64,000 bases of DNA from Streptomyces sparsogenes. Lineage in GTDB: Bacteria; Actinomycetota; Actinomycetes; Streptomycetales; Streptomycetaceae. Both the position numbers and the translations under genes were made by a program. Shown piece after piece: positions 7,577 through 16,804 of this stretch (position 1 is its first letter; the number at the start of each line of letters is the position of its first letter). Under the pieces are notes generated by a model. It saw nothing but the letters and a program-made list of their open reading frames with translations, did no database searches and was not told the DNA's origin. Location of the stretch: NCBI RefSeq assembly GCF_001704635.1, contig NZ_MAXF01000118.1:23081-87080 (forward strand). Direction: 5' to 3'.

Positions 7577-8692
7577 ATGACGAACGACGTGCTCGGCCCG
7601 CGAGCCCTCAACCGGGCCCTGCTCCAGCGCCAACTGCTGCTGGACCGCTCCCCGTCCCTCACCGCGCCCGAGGTGATCGAGCGGCTGGTCGGCATGCAGT
7701 CCCAGGCGCCCGGCGCCCCGTACATCGGCCTGTGGACGCGCCTGGAGGGCTTCGACTTCGAGGAGCTGTCCCGGCTGACGCGCGAGCGGGAGGTCGTCCG
7801 GTTGGTGCTGATGCGCGGCACCGTGCACCTCGTCACCGCGGCCGACGCGCTGCGGCTGCGGCCGCTCGTCCAGCCCATGCTCGACAAGCAGTTCCGCGGC
7901 ACCCCCTTCGCCCGCCTGCTGTCCGGCGCGGCGCGGGAGGAGCTGGTGAAGACCGTCCGCGAGCTGCTCGCGGACGGCGCGCTCGGCCCGGCCGAGCTGC
8001 GCGCCGAACTCGGCCCCCGGTGGCCGGACGCGGATCCCGGCGCGCTGGTCGACGCGGTGCGGCTGTGGGTGCCGCTGGTGCAGGTGCCGCCGCGCGGGCT
8101 GTGGGGGAAGAGCGGCGGGCCCCGGTACGCGACCGTCGAGGACTGGCTGGGCCGGCCGCTGGACGCCGACCCCTCCCCGGACGCGATGGTGCTGCGCTAT
8201 CTCGCCGCCTTCGGGCCCGCCACCGTCGCGGACATGCAGAAGTGGTGCGGGCTGACCGGGCTGCGCGAGGTGGTCGAGCGGCTGGGACCCCGCCTGCGGA
8301 GGTACCGGGACGAGAGCGGGCGCGTGCTGTACGACCCGGCGGACGCGTCGCTCCCCGACCCCGAGACCCCCGTCCCGGCCCGCCTGGTCGCCGACTTCGA
8401 CAACCTGCTGCTCTCGCACGCCGACCGGGCCCGCATCCTCGCCGACGGCTACCGGCGGCGGGTGATGGGCGACAACGGCGTCGTGCGCGGCACCATCCTG
8501 GTGGACGGCTTCGTCGCCGGGATATGGAAGATCGAGCGCGCCCGCGGCGCGGCGGTGCTGCGCGTGGCCCCGTTCATTCGGCTGGGCGCCGCCGACCGGG
8601 AGGCCCTGGAGGCCGAGGGCACACGGCTGCTCGCGGTGACCGACCCCGAGGCGGGGGAGCGGGAGGTGCGGTTCGACCCGGTGGCCGAATGA
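7577..8692 (+). CDS. AlkZ-like winged-helix DNA glycosylase (HTH_42/YcaQ superfamily)
   Basis: A 371-residue winged-helix protein of the family containing Escherichia coli YcaQ and Streptomyces AlkZ, which excise alkylated bases and can unhook interstrand crosslinks. The catalytic region is recognisable as VGMQSQAPGAPYIGLW. Q41 and Q43 reproduce the QxQ arrangement of AlkZ rather than the QxD of YcaQ, although the middle residue is Ser instead of an aliphatic one. ATG 7577 has no Shine-Dalgarno. TACTGT (7565-7570) lies six bases upstream, suggesting a leaderless mRNA. The upstream extension in the same frame is GGAAGG-type low complexity and was not used. The lesion specificity is unknown. 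Confidence 0.75.
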   Translation: MTNDVLGPRALNRALLQRQLLLDRSPSLTAPEVIERLVGMQSQAPGAPYIGLWTRLEGFDFEELSRLTREREVVRLVLMRGTVHLVTAADALRLRPLVQPMLDKQFRGTPFARLLSGAAREELVKTVRELLADGALGPAELRAELGPRWPDADPGALVDAVRLWVPLVQVPPRGLWGKSGGPRYATVEDWLGRPLDADPSPDAMVLRYLAAFGPATVADMQKWCGLTGLREVVERLGPRLRRYRDESGRVLYDPADASLPDPETPVPARLVADFDNLLLSHADRARILADGYRRRVMGDNGVVRGTILVDGFVAGIWKIERARGAAVLRVAPFIRLGAADREALEAEGTRLLAVTDPEAGEREVRFDPVAE

Positions 8693-8748
8693 TCAGATCC
8701 GGGTCTGTTCTGATCCGGGCCGATCGGATGGCCGATCAGATCTGATCA
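8690..8748. repeat. Cluster of GATCAGATC inverted repeats between convergent genes
   Basis: TGATCAGATC (8690-8699) is repeated in reverse as GATCTGATCA (8739-8748). The 14-base segment 8734-8747 is itself a perfect palindrome, and a further TCTGATC copy lies between. The left arm contains the glycosylase stop codon. The position between convergent genes (next stop at 8811) suits a bidirectional terminator, although no T-run follows. Confidence 0.5.
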
Positions 8749-8810
8749 AAATAGTGTGCCAAGCGGCGCCGGCCGTCGTGCCGTATCCCCCAACATTCGG
8801 GCGCCAGCGG

Positions 8811-10004
8811 TCAGAGCCAGTCGCGCCGCTTGAACACCAGGTACAGGCTCACGCAGACCACGGCCATCAGCAGGATCGCGAAGGGGTAGCCGAAGACCCA
8901 GTGCAACTCCGGCATGTGGGTGAAGTTCATCCCGTAGATGGTGCCGACCAGCGTGGGGGCGAAGAGGATGGCTGCCCAGGCGGAGATCTTCTTGACCTCC
9001 TCGTTCTGCTCGAAGCCCGCCTCGGCCAGCGCCCGCATCTCCGCGTTCTGCTGCTGGGTGACCAGGGTGGCGTTGACCGCGAGGATGTCGGTCAGGGCCG
9101 AGCGGAAGCCGTCCACGCGCTCGCTGGTGTGGGTGACGTGGTCGGCCACATCGCGCAGATAGCGCTGCAGCTCCTCGTCGGTGCCGTACTTGTCGAACCC
9201 GGCCATCAGCCCGTGCAACATCCCCACCAGCGGGCGGGTCGCGCGCTGGAACTCCACCATCTCGCGGGAGAGTTCATAGATGCGGCGGGACACCTCGGGG
9301 TCGCCGCGGAACACCTCGGTCTCGATCTCGTCGATGTCGTTCTGCACGCCCGCGACCACCGGGGCGTACCCGTCCACCACCGAGTCCAGGATCGCGTACA
9401 GCACCGCCTCCGGGCCGAGCGCCAGCAGCTCGGGCGTGGCCTCCATGCGGCGGCGCACCGCGGACAGGTCGGGGGCGGCGCCGTGCCGGACCGTGATCAC
9501 GAAATCGGGGCCGACGAAGACGTGCAGCTCGCCGAAGTCGACCTCCTCGGGCGCGTCGAGGTAGCGGGCCGCGCGCAGCACCACGAACAGCGTGTCGCCG
9601 TAGCGCTCCAGCTTGGGCCGCTGGTGGGCCTCCATCGCGTCCTCGATGGCCAGCTTGTGCAGGTCGAACTCGTCCGCGAGCGAGAGCAGCTCCGCCTCGC
9701 TGGGCCGCAGCAGTCCGATCCAGGCCATGGCCCCCGGCTCCTCGCGCAGCCGGCGGTAGGTGGCGGCCAGCGTGCCGGGCGTGCCGACCCGGCGCCCGTC
9801 CCGGTAGACCGCGGCGTCGACCACGCTGCGCTCGTCCTCCGCCGCCACCCGGGCGCCCGGGGCGGCGTCGCGCGGCTCGGCGCCCGGCGGCTCGGCCGGG
9901 CCCGCCCCGGGCCGGGGCGCGCCTGAGCCGCCACGGCCCGGGGCGGGACGCAGCCAGGAGGGCTTCCGCGGGGTGCGCGGGGACCGGGAACGATGCTCTG
10001 ACAT
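8811..10004 (-). CDS. corA: CorA-family magnesium/cobalt transporter
   Basis: A 397-residue CorA-type divalent cation channel. A long acidic and helical cytoplasmic domain is followed by two C-terminal membrane helices. The first ends in the diagnostic YGMNF motif, and the short loop HMPELHW and the second helix come next. The positively charged end KRRDWL is usual. ATG 10004 follows GAGGA with seven-base spacing. The first ~55 residues are Arg/Pro/Gly-rich and variable. It stands alone, convergent with the glycosylase-like gene. Mg2+ uptake is the family role. The ion preference is not visible. Confidence 0.92.
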   Translation of the reverse strand: MSEHRSRSPRTPRKPSWLRPAPGRGGSGAPRPGAGPAEPPGAEPRDAAPGARVAAEDERSVVDAAVYRDGRRVGTPGTLAATYRRLREEPGAMAWIGLLRPSEAELLSLADEFDLHKLAIEDAMEAHQRPKLERYGDTLFVVLRAARYLDAPEEVDFGELHVFVGPDFVITVRHGAAPDLSAVRRRMEATPELLALGPEAVLYAILDSVVDGYAPVVAGVQNDIDEIETEVFRGDPEVSRRIYELSREMVEFQRATRPLVGMLHGLMAGFDKYGTDEELQRYLRDVADHVTHTSERVDGFRSALTDILAVNATLVTQQQNAEMRALAEAGFEQNEEVKKISAWAAILFAPTLVGTIYGMNFTHMPELHWVFGYPFAILLMAVVCVSLYLVFKRRDWL

Positions 10005-10139
10005 GGAGGGATCCTCACGAGTAGCAGGCGCGGGGGGCGGGCAGCCGGGCACACCGCGGGCGCACTGACCTCAAGGCAGGATATACACCCCAAATGTCCG
10101 GGACCCGCCCGGGTCGCCGGGAGCCGCGCCCCTGCGCGG

Positions 10140-10250
10140 GGCTACGGCAGCAGCCCCGCACTACATCCGCCCCACCCCGTCGCGCCCCGCCCCGCCCCGC
10201 CCCGCCGCGTCGCGCCCCGCCTCGCCGAGTGGCTACGGCAGCAGCCCCGC
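10140..10250. repeat. 20-bp direct repeat duplicating the 3' end of the LuxR gene
   Basis: The same 20 bases (beginning GGCTACGGCAGCAGCC) occur at 10140-10159 and 10231-10250. The second copy is the stop and last codons of the LuxR-type gene. Between them lie CCCCGCCCCGC and CCGCGTCGCGCCCCGC repeats. The remainder of this 228-bp gap holds only the corA upstream region. Confidence 0.6.
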
Positions 10251-11075
10251 CCGCCGCGCCTCCACCACCGCGTGCAGCCGGGTGTGCGCCCCCAACTTCC
10301 GCATGGACGAGCGCAGATAGCTCTTCACCGTCTCCGGCCGCAGCCCCAGCCGGTCCGCGGCCGCCGAGTTCGTGGCCCCCGACGCCACGCACGCCAGCAC
10401 GTCCACCTCGCGCGGCGACAGCTCCACCCCCGGCCGGGCCGGCGCGTCCCCCGCGCCGCCGGCGGAGGCCCTGGCCAGCCGCCCGCAGGCGCTGAGGATC
10501 CGCTCCCGCAGCTGTGGATCGGCGACCTGCTGGGCCAGCGCCCGCAGGTCGCCGTGCGCCTCGCGCACCTCTTCCCACAGCGCCGGATCCGCCTCGGGCG
10601 GCTGCTGCGCCACGGTCAGCAGCCGCTGCGACTCGTCCTGCACCGCCAGCGACTGCTCCAGCTCGCGGGCCACCTCCATCGCCGCGTTCAGCGCCCGGTC
10701 GCCGAGGGCGATCGGCTGGCGCAGCGCCCCGTACAGCACCCCGCGCACCCGGCCGCGCACCACCACCGGCACCGCCAGTATCGAGCGCAGGCCCTCGGCG
10801 CCGACCGCCGCGTCGTACTCGTGGCTGATCGCCCGCGAGGTCGGGTAGTCGGACACCGAGATCGGCCGGGACATGGTGATCACCTTGCCGCCCAGGCCGT
10901 TGCCGGGGGTGATGGCGAGCCCGCGCAGGGAGTTCGTGGTGGTGCCGGTCAGCTCGGAGATGCGGAACTGCCGCGCGCCGGAGAACAGCCCGCCGAACGC
11001 GACGGGCAGCCCGCCGCGCCGCCGCATCCGCAGCAGGGCCGTCCGCACATCCACCGCCCGGTCCGATTCCGCCAC
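10233..11075 (-). CDS. GAF-domain LuxR-type transcriptional regulator
   Basis: A 280-residue regulator. An N-terminal GAF-like sensor domain (about residues 20-150, including SILAVPVVVRGRVRGVLYGAL) and a helical linker precede a C-terminal LuxR helix-turn-helix that starts LSPREVDVLACVASGATN. GTG 11075 is preferred over the in-frame GTG at 11081 because GGGGAGG (11081-11087) then lies five bases upstream. It is divergent from the acyl-CoA synthetase pair, the usual position for a regulator of aromatic- or fatty-acid-CoA ligase genes, so it probably controls them. The ligand is unknown. Confidence 0.82.
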   Translation of the reverse strand: MAESDRAVDVRTALLRMRRRGGLPVAFGGLFSGARQFRISELTGTTTNSLRGLAITPGNGLGGKVITMSRPISVSDYPTSRAISHEYDAAVGAEGLRSILAVPVVVRGRVRGVLYGALRQPIALGDRALNAAMEVARELEQSLAVQDESQRLLTVAQQPPEADPALWEEVREAHGDLRALAQQVADPQLRERILSACGRLARASAGGAGDAPARPGVELSPREVDVLACVASGATNSAAADRLGLRPETVKSYLRSSMRKLGAHTRLHAVVEARRAGLLP

Positions 11076-11094
11076 GGCCACCTCCCCGAAATGC

Positions 11095-11118
11095 CACCAC
11101 CCCCGTCCGGGGGTGGTG
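11095..11118. promoter_or_regulatory. Inverted repeat in the divergent regulator/ligase promoter region
   Basis: CACCACCCCC (11095-11104) and GGGGGTGGTG (11109-11118) are perfect 10-base arms with a GTCC spacer. The repeat is midway in the ~100-bp space between the LuxR-type gene and the acyl-CoA synthetase, a natural place for the regulator's operator. It could alternatively form a hairpin in either leader. Confidence 0.5.
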
Positions 11119-11175
11119 AGACCCAGATCACCCGTCGCACGATGCTAGCGAGCAGCACGGCAATCAGGAGGAGAT

Positions 11176-12882
11176 GTGACAGCAAACGGCCGGACCCAGA
11201 GTTTCCGGGCAGCCCGGGACTTCCTCCTGGCGCATCGCGACGACTACACGGCGGCGTACGAGGGTTTCAGATGGCCGCGTCCCGCCGAGTTCAACTGGGC
11301 ACTGGACTGGTTCGACCGGATCGCGCGGGGGAACGACCGTACCGCCCTGCACATCGTCGAGGAAGACGGCCTCGAGACGCGGATCAGCTTCGAGGAGATG
11401 CGCCGCCGCTCCGACCGGGCCGCGCTCTGGCTGCGCGCCCAGGGGGTGCGGGCGGGGGACCGCATCGTGGTCATGCTCGGCAACCAGGCCGAGCTGTGGG
11501 AGACGGCGCTGGCGGCCATGAAGCTGCGGGCCGTCGTCATCCCCGCCACCCCGCTGCTGGGCCCGCTGGACCTCGCCGACCGGGTGGAGCGCGGCCGGGC
11601 CGCGCATGTGATCGTGCGGGCCGGGGACGCGGCCAAGTTCGCCGAGGTGCCGGGGGACTACACGCGCATCGCGGTCGGCGGCGCCCCGGAGGGCTGGCTG
11701 GCCTACGAGGACGCGGGCACCGGCCTCGGCACGGAGGCGCCCGGGGCACCGGACCCGGCCTTCGTGCCGGACGGCCCGACCCTGGCCGACGACCCCCTGA
11801 TGCTCTACTTCACCTCGGGCACCACCGCCCGCCCCAAACTGGTCCAGCACACCCACACCACGTACCCCATCGGCCATCTGTCGACGATGTACTGGATCGG
11901 GCTGATCCCGGGCGACGTGCACCTCAACATCTCCTCCCCGGGCTGGGCGAAGCACGCCTGGTCCAACCTCTTCGCCCCCTGGAACGCCGAGGCGACCGTG
12001 TTCGTGTACAACTACACGCGCTTCGACGCCGCCCGTCTCATGGCCGAGATGGACCGCTGCGCGGTGACCACCTTCTGCGCTCCGCCGACCGTGTGGCGGA
12101 TGCTCATCCAGGCCGACCTGACCCAGCTGAGCACCCCGCCCCGGGAGGCGGTGGCGGCCGGTGAGCCGCTGAATCCGGAGGTCATCGAGCATGTGCGGCG
12201 CGCCTGGGGGGTGACCATCAGGGACGGCTTCGGCCAGACCGAGACCTCCGTCCAGGTCGCCAACACCCCGGGGCAGCCGCTCAAGACCGGCTCGATGGGC
12301 CGCCCGAGCCCCGGCTTCGCGGTCACCCTGCTGGACCCGGTCACCGGGCAGCCGGGCGACGAGGGCGAGATCTGCCTCGACCTGTCGGGCCCCTCGGGCC
12401 GCCCGGTCGGCCTGATGACGGGGTACGAGGGCGACGAGGAGCGCACCGCCGAGGTGACGGCGGGCGGCTACTACCGCACCGGCGACATCGGAGCGCGCGA
12501 CGCGGACGGCTACATCACCTACGTCGGCCGCGCCGACGACGTCTTCAAGGCCTCCGACTACAAGATCTCCCCGTTCGAGCTGGAGAGCGCCCTCCTGGAG
12601 CACGAGGCGGTCGCCGAGGCGGCCGTGGTCCCGGCGCCCGACCCGCTGCGGCTGGCCGTGCCGAAGGCGTATGTCGTGCTGGCCGAGGGGTGGGAGCCGG
12701 GGCCGGAGACGGCCAAGGTCCTGTTCGCCCACTCACGGGCGGTCCTTGCCCCCTACAAGCGTGTTCGTCGACTGGAATTCGCGGAACTTCCCAAGACCGT
12801 CTCCGGCAAAATCCGCCGTATAGAGCTACGCGAGCGCACCCTGCGCGGCGATGGTGTCGAGTTTCATGAGGAGACCTCATGA
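11176..12882 (+). CDS. AMP-binding acyl-CoA synthetase (acetyl/benzoate-CoA ligase-like)
   Basis: A 568-residue adenylate-forming ligase that would activate a carboxylic acid with ATP and join it to CoA. The phosphate-binding loop YFTSGTTARPK, the adenine motif DGFGQTET, the hinge region YYRTGDIG and the C-terminal catalytic lysine in VSGKIRR are all present. Overall similarity in memory is to medium-chain/benzoate ligases (the SSPGWAKHAWS stretch). GTG 11176 follows AGGAGG. It is followed after 37 bases by a second ligase and probably forms an operon under the divergent GAF-LuxR regulator. The acid substrate is not determinable. Confidence 0.85.
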   Translation: MTANGRTQSFRAARDFLLAHRDDYTAAYEGFRWPRPAEFNWALDWFDRIARGNDRTALHIVEEDGLETRISFEEMRRRSDRAALWLRAQGVRAGDRIVVMLGNQAELWETALAAMKLRAVVIPATPLLGPLDLADRVERGRAAHVIVRAGDAAKFAEVPGDYTRIAVGGAPEGWLAYEDAGTGLGTEAPGAPDPAFVPDGPTLADDPLMLYFTSGTTARPKLVQHTHTTYPIGHLSTMYWIGLIPGDVHLNISSPGWAKHAWSNLFAPWNAEATVFVYNYTRFDAARLMAEMDRCAVTTFCAPPTVWRMLIQADLTQLSTPPREAVAAGEPLNPEVIEHVRRAWGVTIRDGFGQTETSVQVANTPGQPLKTGSMGRPSPGFAVTLLDPVTGQPGDEGEICLDLSGPSGRPVGLMTGYEGDEERTAEVTAGGYYRTGDIGARDADGYITYVGRADDVFKASDYKISPFELESALLEHEAVAEAAVVPAPDPLRLAVPKAYVVLAEGWEPGPETAKVLFAHSRAVLAPYKRVRRLEFAELPKTVSGKIRRIELRERTLRGDGVEFHEETS

Positions 12883-12919
12883 CCGACCCGCACTCACCAC
12901 GCGATCACGAGGAGTACTC

Positions 12920-14758
12920 ATGACGGACCGCCCGGCCGACCCCTCAGGCCCATCGGGCTCATCCGGCCCGCAGGACCCGGCTGACACCGCCGCCCCCACA
13001 GACCCCTCCGCTTCGACCCGGACCACCGGTTCGACCGGGACCGCCGCCTCCGCCGGGACCGCCGCCACTGCCGGGGCCGCCGCGCCCGCGCCCGCCCTGG
13101 CGTACGCGAGCGGGGCCGGCGAGGTCCCGCTGCTCGGCGACACCATCGGCGCCAATCTGGCCCGCGCCATCGAGCGGTTCGGGGAGCGCGAGGCTCTTGT
13201 CGACCTCCCCAGCGGACGCCGCTGGACCTACACCGAGTTCGGCCGGGCCGTCGAGGAGGTCGCGCTCGGGCTGATGGCCAAGGGCGTCGGCAAGGGCGAC
13301 CGGGTCGGGATCTGGGCGGTCAACTGCGCCGAGTGGGTGCTGGTGCAGTACGCCACCGCCCGCATCGGCGCCATCATGGTCAACATCAACCCCGCCTACC
13401 GGGTCCACGAGCTGAAGCTCAGGCTCCGGCGGGCCGGCATCTCCGTCCTGATCTCCTCGACCGAGCACCGGACCAGCGACTACCGCCGCATGGTCGAACA
13501 GGTGCGCTCCGAGTGTCCCGCCCTGCGCGACGTCATCTACATCGGCGACCGCACCTGGGACGGGCTGATCCGCGCGGGCGCCGATGTGTCACGCGAGCGG
13601 CTGCTCGAGCGCGAGGCCCGGCTGTCCTGCGACGACCCGGTCAACATCCAGTACACCTCCGGCACGACCGGCCTCCCCAAGGGCGCCACGCTCTCCCACC
13701 ACAACATCCTCAACAACGGTTACTCGGTCGGGGAGACGCTCGGCTACACCCCCCAGGACCGGGTCTGCCTGCCGGTCCCCTTCTCCCACTGCTTCGGCAT
13801 GGTGACCGGCAACCTGGGCGCCACCAGCCACGGCGCCTGCATCGTCATCCCCGCCCCCACCTTCGACCCGGCCGCCACGCTGCGCGCCGTCGAGCAGGAG
13901 CGCTGCACCTCGCTGTACGGCGTCCCGACGATGTTCATCGCCGAACTCGGGCTGCCCGACTTCGACGCGTACGACCTCTCCTCCCTGCGCACCGGGATCA
14001 TCGCCGGGGCCACCTGCCCGCCGGAGGTCATGCGGCGCGTGGTGGAGGAGATGCACATGGCCGAGGTGTCGGCCTTCTACGGCATGACCGAGCTCTCGCC
14101 GGTGTCCATCCAGACCCGCCGCGACGACGACCTGCGGCACCGCACCGGCACGGTCGGCCGGGTGCTGCCGCATATCGAGATCAAGGTCGTGGACCCGGTG
14201 ACCGGCGTGACGGTGCCCCGCGGCACCCGCGGCGAGCTGTGCACCCGCGGCTACTCGGTGATGCTCGGCTACTGGGAGGAGCCCGAGCGGACCGCCGAGG
14301 TGATCGACGCCGGGCGCTGGATGCACACCGGCGACCTCGCGGTGATGGACGAGGACGGCTACGTCCGGATCGTCGGCCGGATGAAGGACATGATCGTCCG
14401 GGGCGGGGAGAACGTGTACCCGCGGGAGATCGAGGAGTTCCTGTACACCCATCCGAAGATCGCCGATGTGCAGGTCGTCGGCGTGCCGGACGAGAAGTAC
14501 GGCGAGGAGATCCTGGCCTGCGTCATCCTGCGGGAAGGCGCCAGGTCGCTCAGCCGTGACGAGCTGGCCCGCTTCTGCCGGGGCCGCCTCGCGCACTACA
14601 AGGTGCCCCGCTATCTGCGCATCATGGAGGCCTTCCCGAGGACCGTCAGCGGCAAGGTCCGCAAGGTCGAGCTGCGCGAGGCGGGCATCGGGGACGCGGT
14701 CCGGCTGCGGGACGCCCGTACGGACGCCGCCGACACCCAGGCGGTTCCCCTGCGCTGA
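12920..14758 (+). CDS. AMP-binding acyl-CoA synthetase (FadD/ACSF2-like)
   Basis: A 612-residue second adenylate-forming ligase, closer to fatty-acyl-CoA synthetases. It has the P-loop YTSGTTGLPKGATL, the FYGMTELSP adenine motif, WMHTGDLAVMDEDG, the hinge GRMKDMIVRGGENVYP and the terminal SGKVRK lysine. The first ~60 residues are a Pro/Ser/Thr/Ala/Gly-rich tract (repeats such as GTAASAGTAATAGAA) that is absent from typical homologues and probably disordered. ATG 12920 follows GAGGAG with good spacing. Pairing with the preceding ligase suggests joint use in degrading an exogenous acid. No dehydrogenase or thiolase genes accompany them. Confidence 0.85.
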   Translation: MTDRPADPSGPSGSSGPQDPADTAAPTDPSASTRTTGSTGTAASAGTAATAGAAAPAPALAYASGAGEVPLLGDTIGANLARAIERFGEREALVDLPSGRRWTYTEFGRAVEEVALGLMAKGVGKGDRVGIWAVNCAEWVLVQYATARIGAIMVNINPAYRVHELKLRLRRAGISVLISSTEHRTSDYRRMVEQVRSECPALRDVIYIGDRTWDGLIRAGADVSRERLLEREARLSCDDPVNIQYTSGTTGLPKGATLSHHNILNNGYSVGETLGYTPQDRVCLPVPFSHCFGMVTGNLGATSHGACIVIPAPTFDPAATLRAVEQERCTSLYGVPTMFIAELGLPDFDAYDLSSLRTGIIAGATCPPEVMRRVVEEMHMAEVSAFYGMTELSPVSIQTRRDDDLRHRTGTVGRVLPHIEIKVVDPVTGVTVPRGTRGELCTRGYSVMLGYWEEPERTAEVIDAGRWMHTGDLAVMDEDGYVRIVGRMKDMIVRGGENVYPREIEEFLYTHPKIADVQVVGVPDEKYGEEILACVILREGARSLSRDELARFCRGRLAHYKVPRYLRIMEAFPRTVSGKVRKVELREAGIGDAVRLRDARTDAADTQAVPLR

Positions 14759-14872
14759 CGCACCCTCGCGCCGATCCGCCCCCGCGCTGGGGTAACGGCC
14801 CGGCTGTCAGTGCCCCGTGGTGGAATCGTCCCCGGCACACAAGCGGTATGACGGGGCACCACGGGGGCACTG

Positions 14873-16804
14873 ATGGCACGGCGTTCGGCACTGGCCGCGA
14901 TCGACACCCTGCGCGGGCTCTCCCGGGGCGCCCCTCCGCCGCCCGCCGACGAAGGCGTGCTGCGCCTCCTGGCCGCCACGCACGTCACCTTCTGGCCCGG
15001 TGCTCGGTTCCCCGCATGGGTGCGCGACGCCTGGGCGGCCTGGGACGGCCGGGGGATCGCCGACCCGCTGCGGCCGGCGCCGGAGCCAGACCCCCACCGG
15101 GCGCTCACGCGGCTCCGCGAGGACCACGTCTGGAGCGACAAGCTGGGCGTCAACGAAACGCTCCGCGGCGAGCTGGACACGGCCTGGCTCGCGGGCACCG
15201 TCACCGGCCCGGACCTGCTCGCCGCCACCCCCGCCCGGTACACCATGCCGGTGTGGCACCAGTCCGCGTCCCCGGCCATGCACGGGCTGGAGCGGACGCT
15301 GCGCACCTTCCTGGCCGGCGCGCTCGGCACCGACACGGACGCCTGGCTGCGGCTCGCGACCGCCGTGGAGGAGGTGCGCACCCTCCCCGGCGCCGACCGC
15401 GACGCCACCTGGCCCGACCTGCTGGCGCGCGCCGCCGGCACCCCCGCCGACCCCGTGCGGATCGTCCCGTACGGCAAGGTCACCGGCCGCGACCGGGAGA
15501 AGCTGCTGAGTTGGCGCGAGTGGACCTGGCCGGCCGGGGAGGTGCTGCGGCGGGCCCCCGACGCCAAGGTCCTGGACGCCCTCGTGCCGCTGCTGCCCGA
15601 CCACACCGGATGGCTGCTCGCGCTGTACGTGATCGCCCAGCGGCAGCCCGCGCCCCGGGCCCTCGTCGAGCATCTGATCGGGCGCGGCGACCGCGAGGCG
15701 CTGGTGCTGCTGGCGGAGTGGAGGGACCTCGACCCGCCCACCCATCGCGCCCTGCGCGCCCACGGCGACCCCGAGGTCCACCTCGGGCTGCTCGCCCCGC
15801 ACTTCTCCCTCGGCCCGGAGGAGGCCCGGCAGCTGCTGGACGGCTCGGTGCCGCTCGCCCCGTACGTGTCGCGCATCCCGGGCAACGCGTACCCCGACCT
15901 GCCGCACGCGGCCGAACCGGAGCTGATCGGGGCCGCGTTCGCCCACGACCACGGGCGGTTCAAGACCGCCGAGCAGCTCGTCGGCTGCCTGAACACGCTG
16001 CGGTGCGGCGGCCCCGGGGGCCTGTCCGCGCTGCTGGCCACCGGCCGGGTGGGCCCGGCCGTCACCAGGATGTGCCGGCAGGCCCTCGCCTCCGCCGACC
16101 CCCTCGCCACGCTGGAGGAGCGGGCGCGGCGCGAGCTGACGACGAAGAAGCTGGCGGGCCGGCTGCGCAAGGTCCGCACCACCTCCGGCTTCGCCGACAC
16201 CGACCGGCTTCTCGCCCTCTTCCCGGACATCGACTGGGAGGAGCTGGAGGCCGAGCACGCCCGCGAGCCGTTCGCCTTCTGGCCGGCGGTGGTCGGCCAT
16301 GCCGCGACCCCCTCCGCCGTCGCCGCGCGCCACGCCGGCGCGATCCTCGGCGACCGGCGCGGCAGCCGCCGCCGGCGCCCCGCCCGGGACGCCGAGATCG
16401 CCCGCGGCATGGCCCGGCACGGCCTCGGCGCCGCCGACTGGCGGGCCATCACCCCGCGCGCCGACCGGCTGCTGGCCGATGGCCTGCTGACCGCCGATGA
16501 CCTGGTCTCCCTCGCGGCCCCCGCCGACCGGATCCTCGGCTACCTCGGCAGCGCCCTGCGCCGCGCCGACGCCCCGGCCCCGGCCAGGGCCGCCGCCGAG
16601 CGGGTCGCCGGGCTGGTCGCCACCCACCTCGACGGCAGCGACGACCCGGACGCGGCCTGGCAGCGGGTGTACGCCCGCCTGGCCGGGCAGGCCCCGCGGT
16701 GGCCCCGGGCGAGCAGCATCGAGGCGACTCTCGCGACCCCCACGCCCCTCTCGCCCCTGGAGCCCCTTGCGCCCGTCACGAGCGCGAGCGCACCGCCGAG
16801 GTGA
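14873..16804 (+). CDS. Conserved-type protein of unknown function, 643 residues
   Basis: I do not recognise this gene. Codon use (third-position GC) across its whole length is typical of real Streptomyces coding sequence, and the long antisense frames look like shadows. The product is soluble, rich in Leu, Ala, Arg and Trp, and seems all-helical with HEAT-like periodicity (for example ALVEHLIGRGDREALVLLAEW and the ADP-like helices after residue 450). No signal peptide, membrane helix or catalytic motif is visible. ATG 14873 has a GGGGG tract about eight bases upstream. Its 3' end overlaps the convergent hydrolase gene by 29 bases. Confidence 0.6.
   Translation: MARRSALAAIDTLRGLSRGAPPPPADEGVLRLLAATHVTFWPGARFPAWVRDAWAAWDGRGIADPLRPAPEPDPHRALTRLREDHVWSDKLGVNETLRGELDTAWLAGTVTGPDLLAATPARYTMPVWHQSASPAMHGLERTLRTFLAGALGTDTDAWLRLATAVEEVRTLPGADRDATWPDLLARAAGTPADPVRIVPYGKVTGRDREKLLSWREWTWPAGEVLRRAPDAKVLDALVPLLPDHTGWLLALYVIAQRQPAPRALVEHLIGRGDREALVLLAEWRDLDPPTHRALRAHGDPEVHLGLLAPHFSLGPEEARQLLDGSVPLAPYVSRIPGNAYPDLPHAAEPELIGAAFAHDHGRFKTAEQLVGCLNTLRCGGPGGLSALLATGRVGPAVTRMCRQALASADPLATLEERARRELTTKKLAGRLRKVRTTSGFADTDRLLALFPDIDWEELEAEHAREPFAFWPAVVGHAATPSAVAARHAGAILGDRRGSRRRRPARDAEIARGMARHGLGAADWRAITPRADRLLADGLLTADDLVSLAAPADRILGYLGSALRRADAPAPARAAAERVAGLVATHLDGSDDPDAAWQRVYARLAGQAPRWPRASSIEATLATPTPLSPLEPLAPVTSASAPPR

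Noticed and set aside
11164..12732. Minus-strand open frame of 522 codons opposite the first acyl-CoA synthetase
   Set aside because: It is a mirror-frame shadow of a gene with complete adenylate-ligase motifs. No ribosome site or recognisable domain was seen.
11176..14758. Acyl-CoA synthetase pair as part of a natural-product cluster
   Set aside because: No polyketide synthase, NRPS, carrier protein or tailoring genes are nearby. Catabolic ligases under a LuxR-type regulator fit better.
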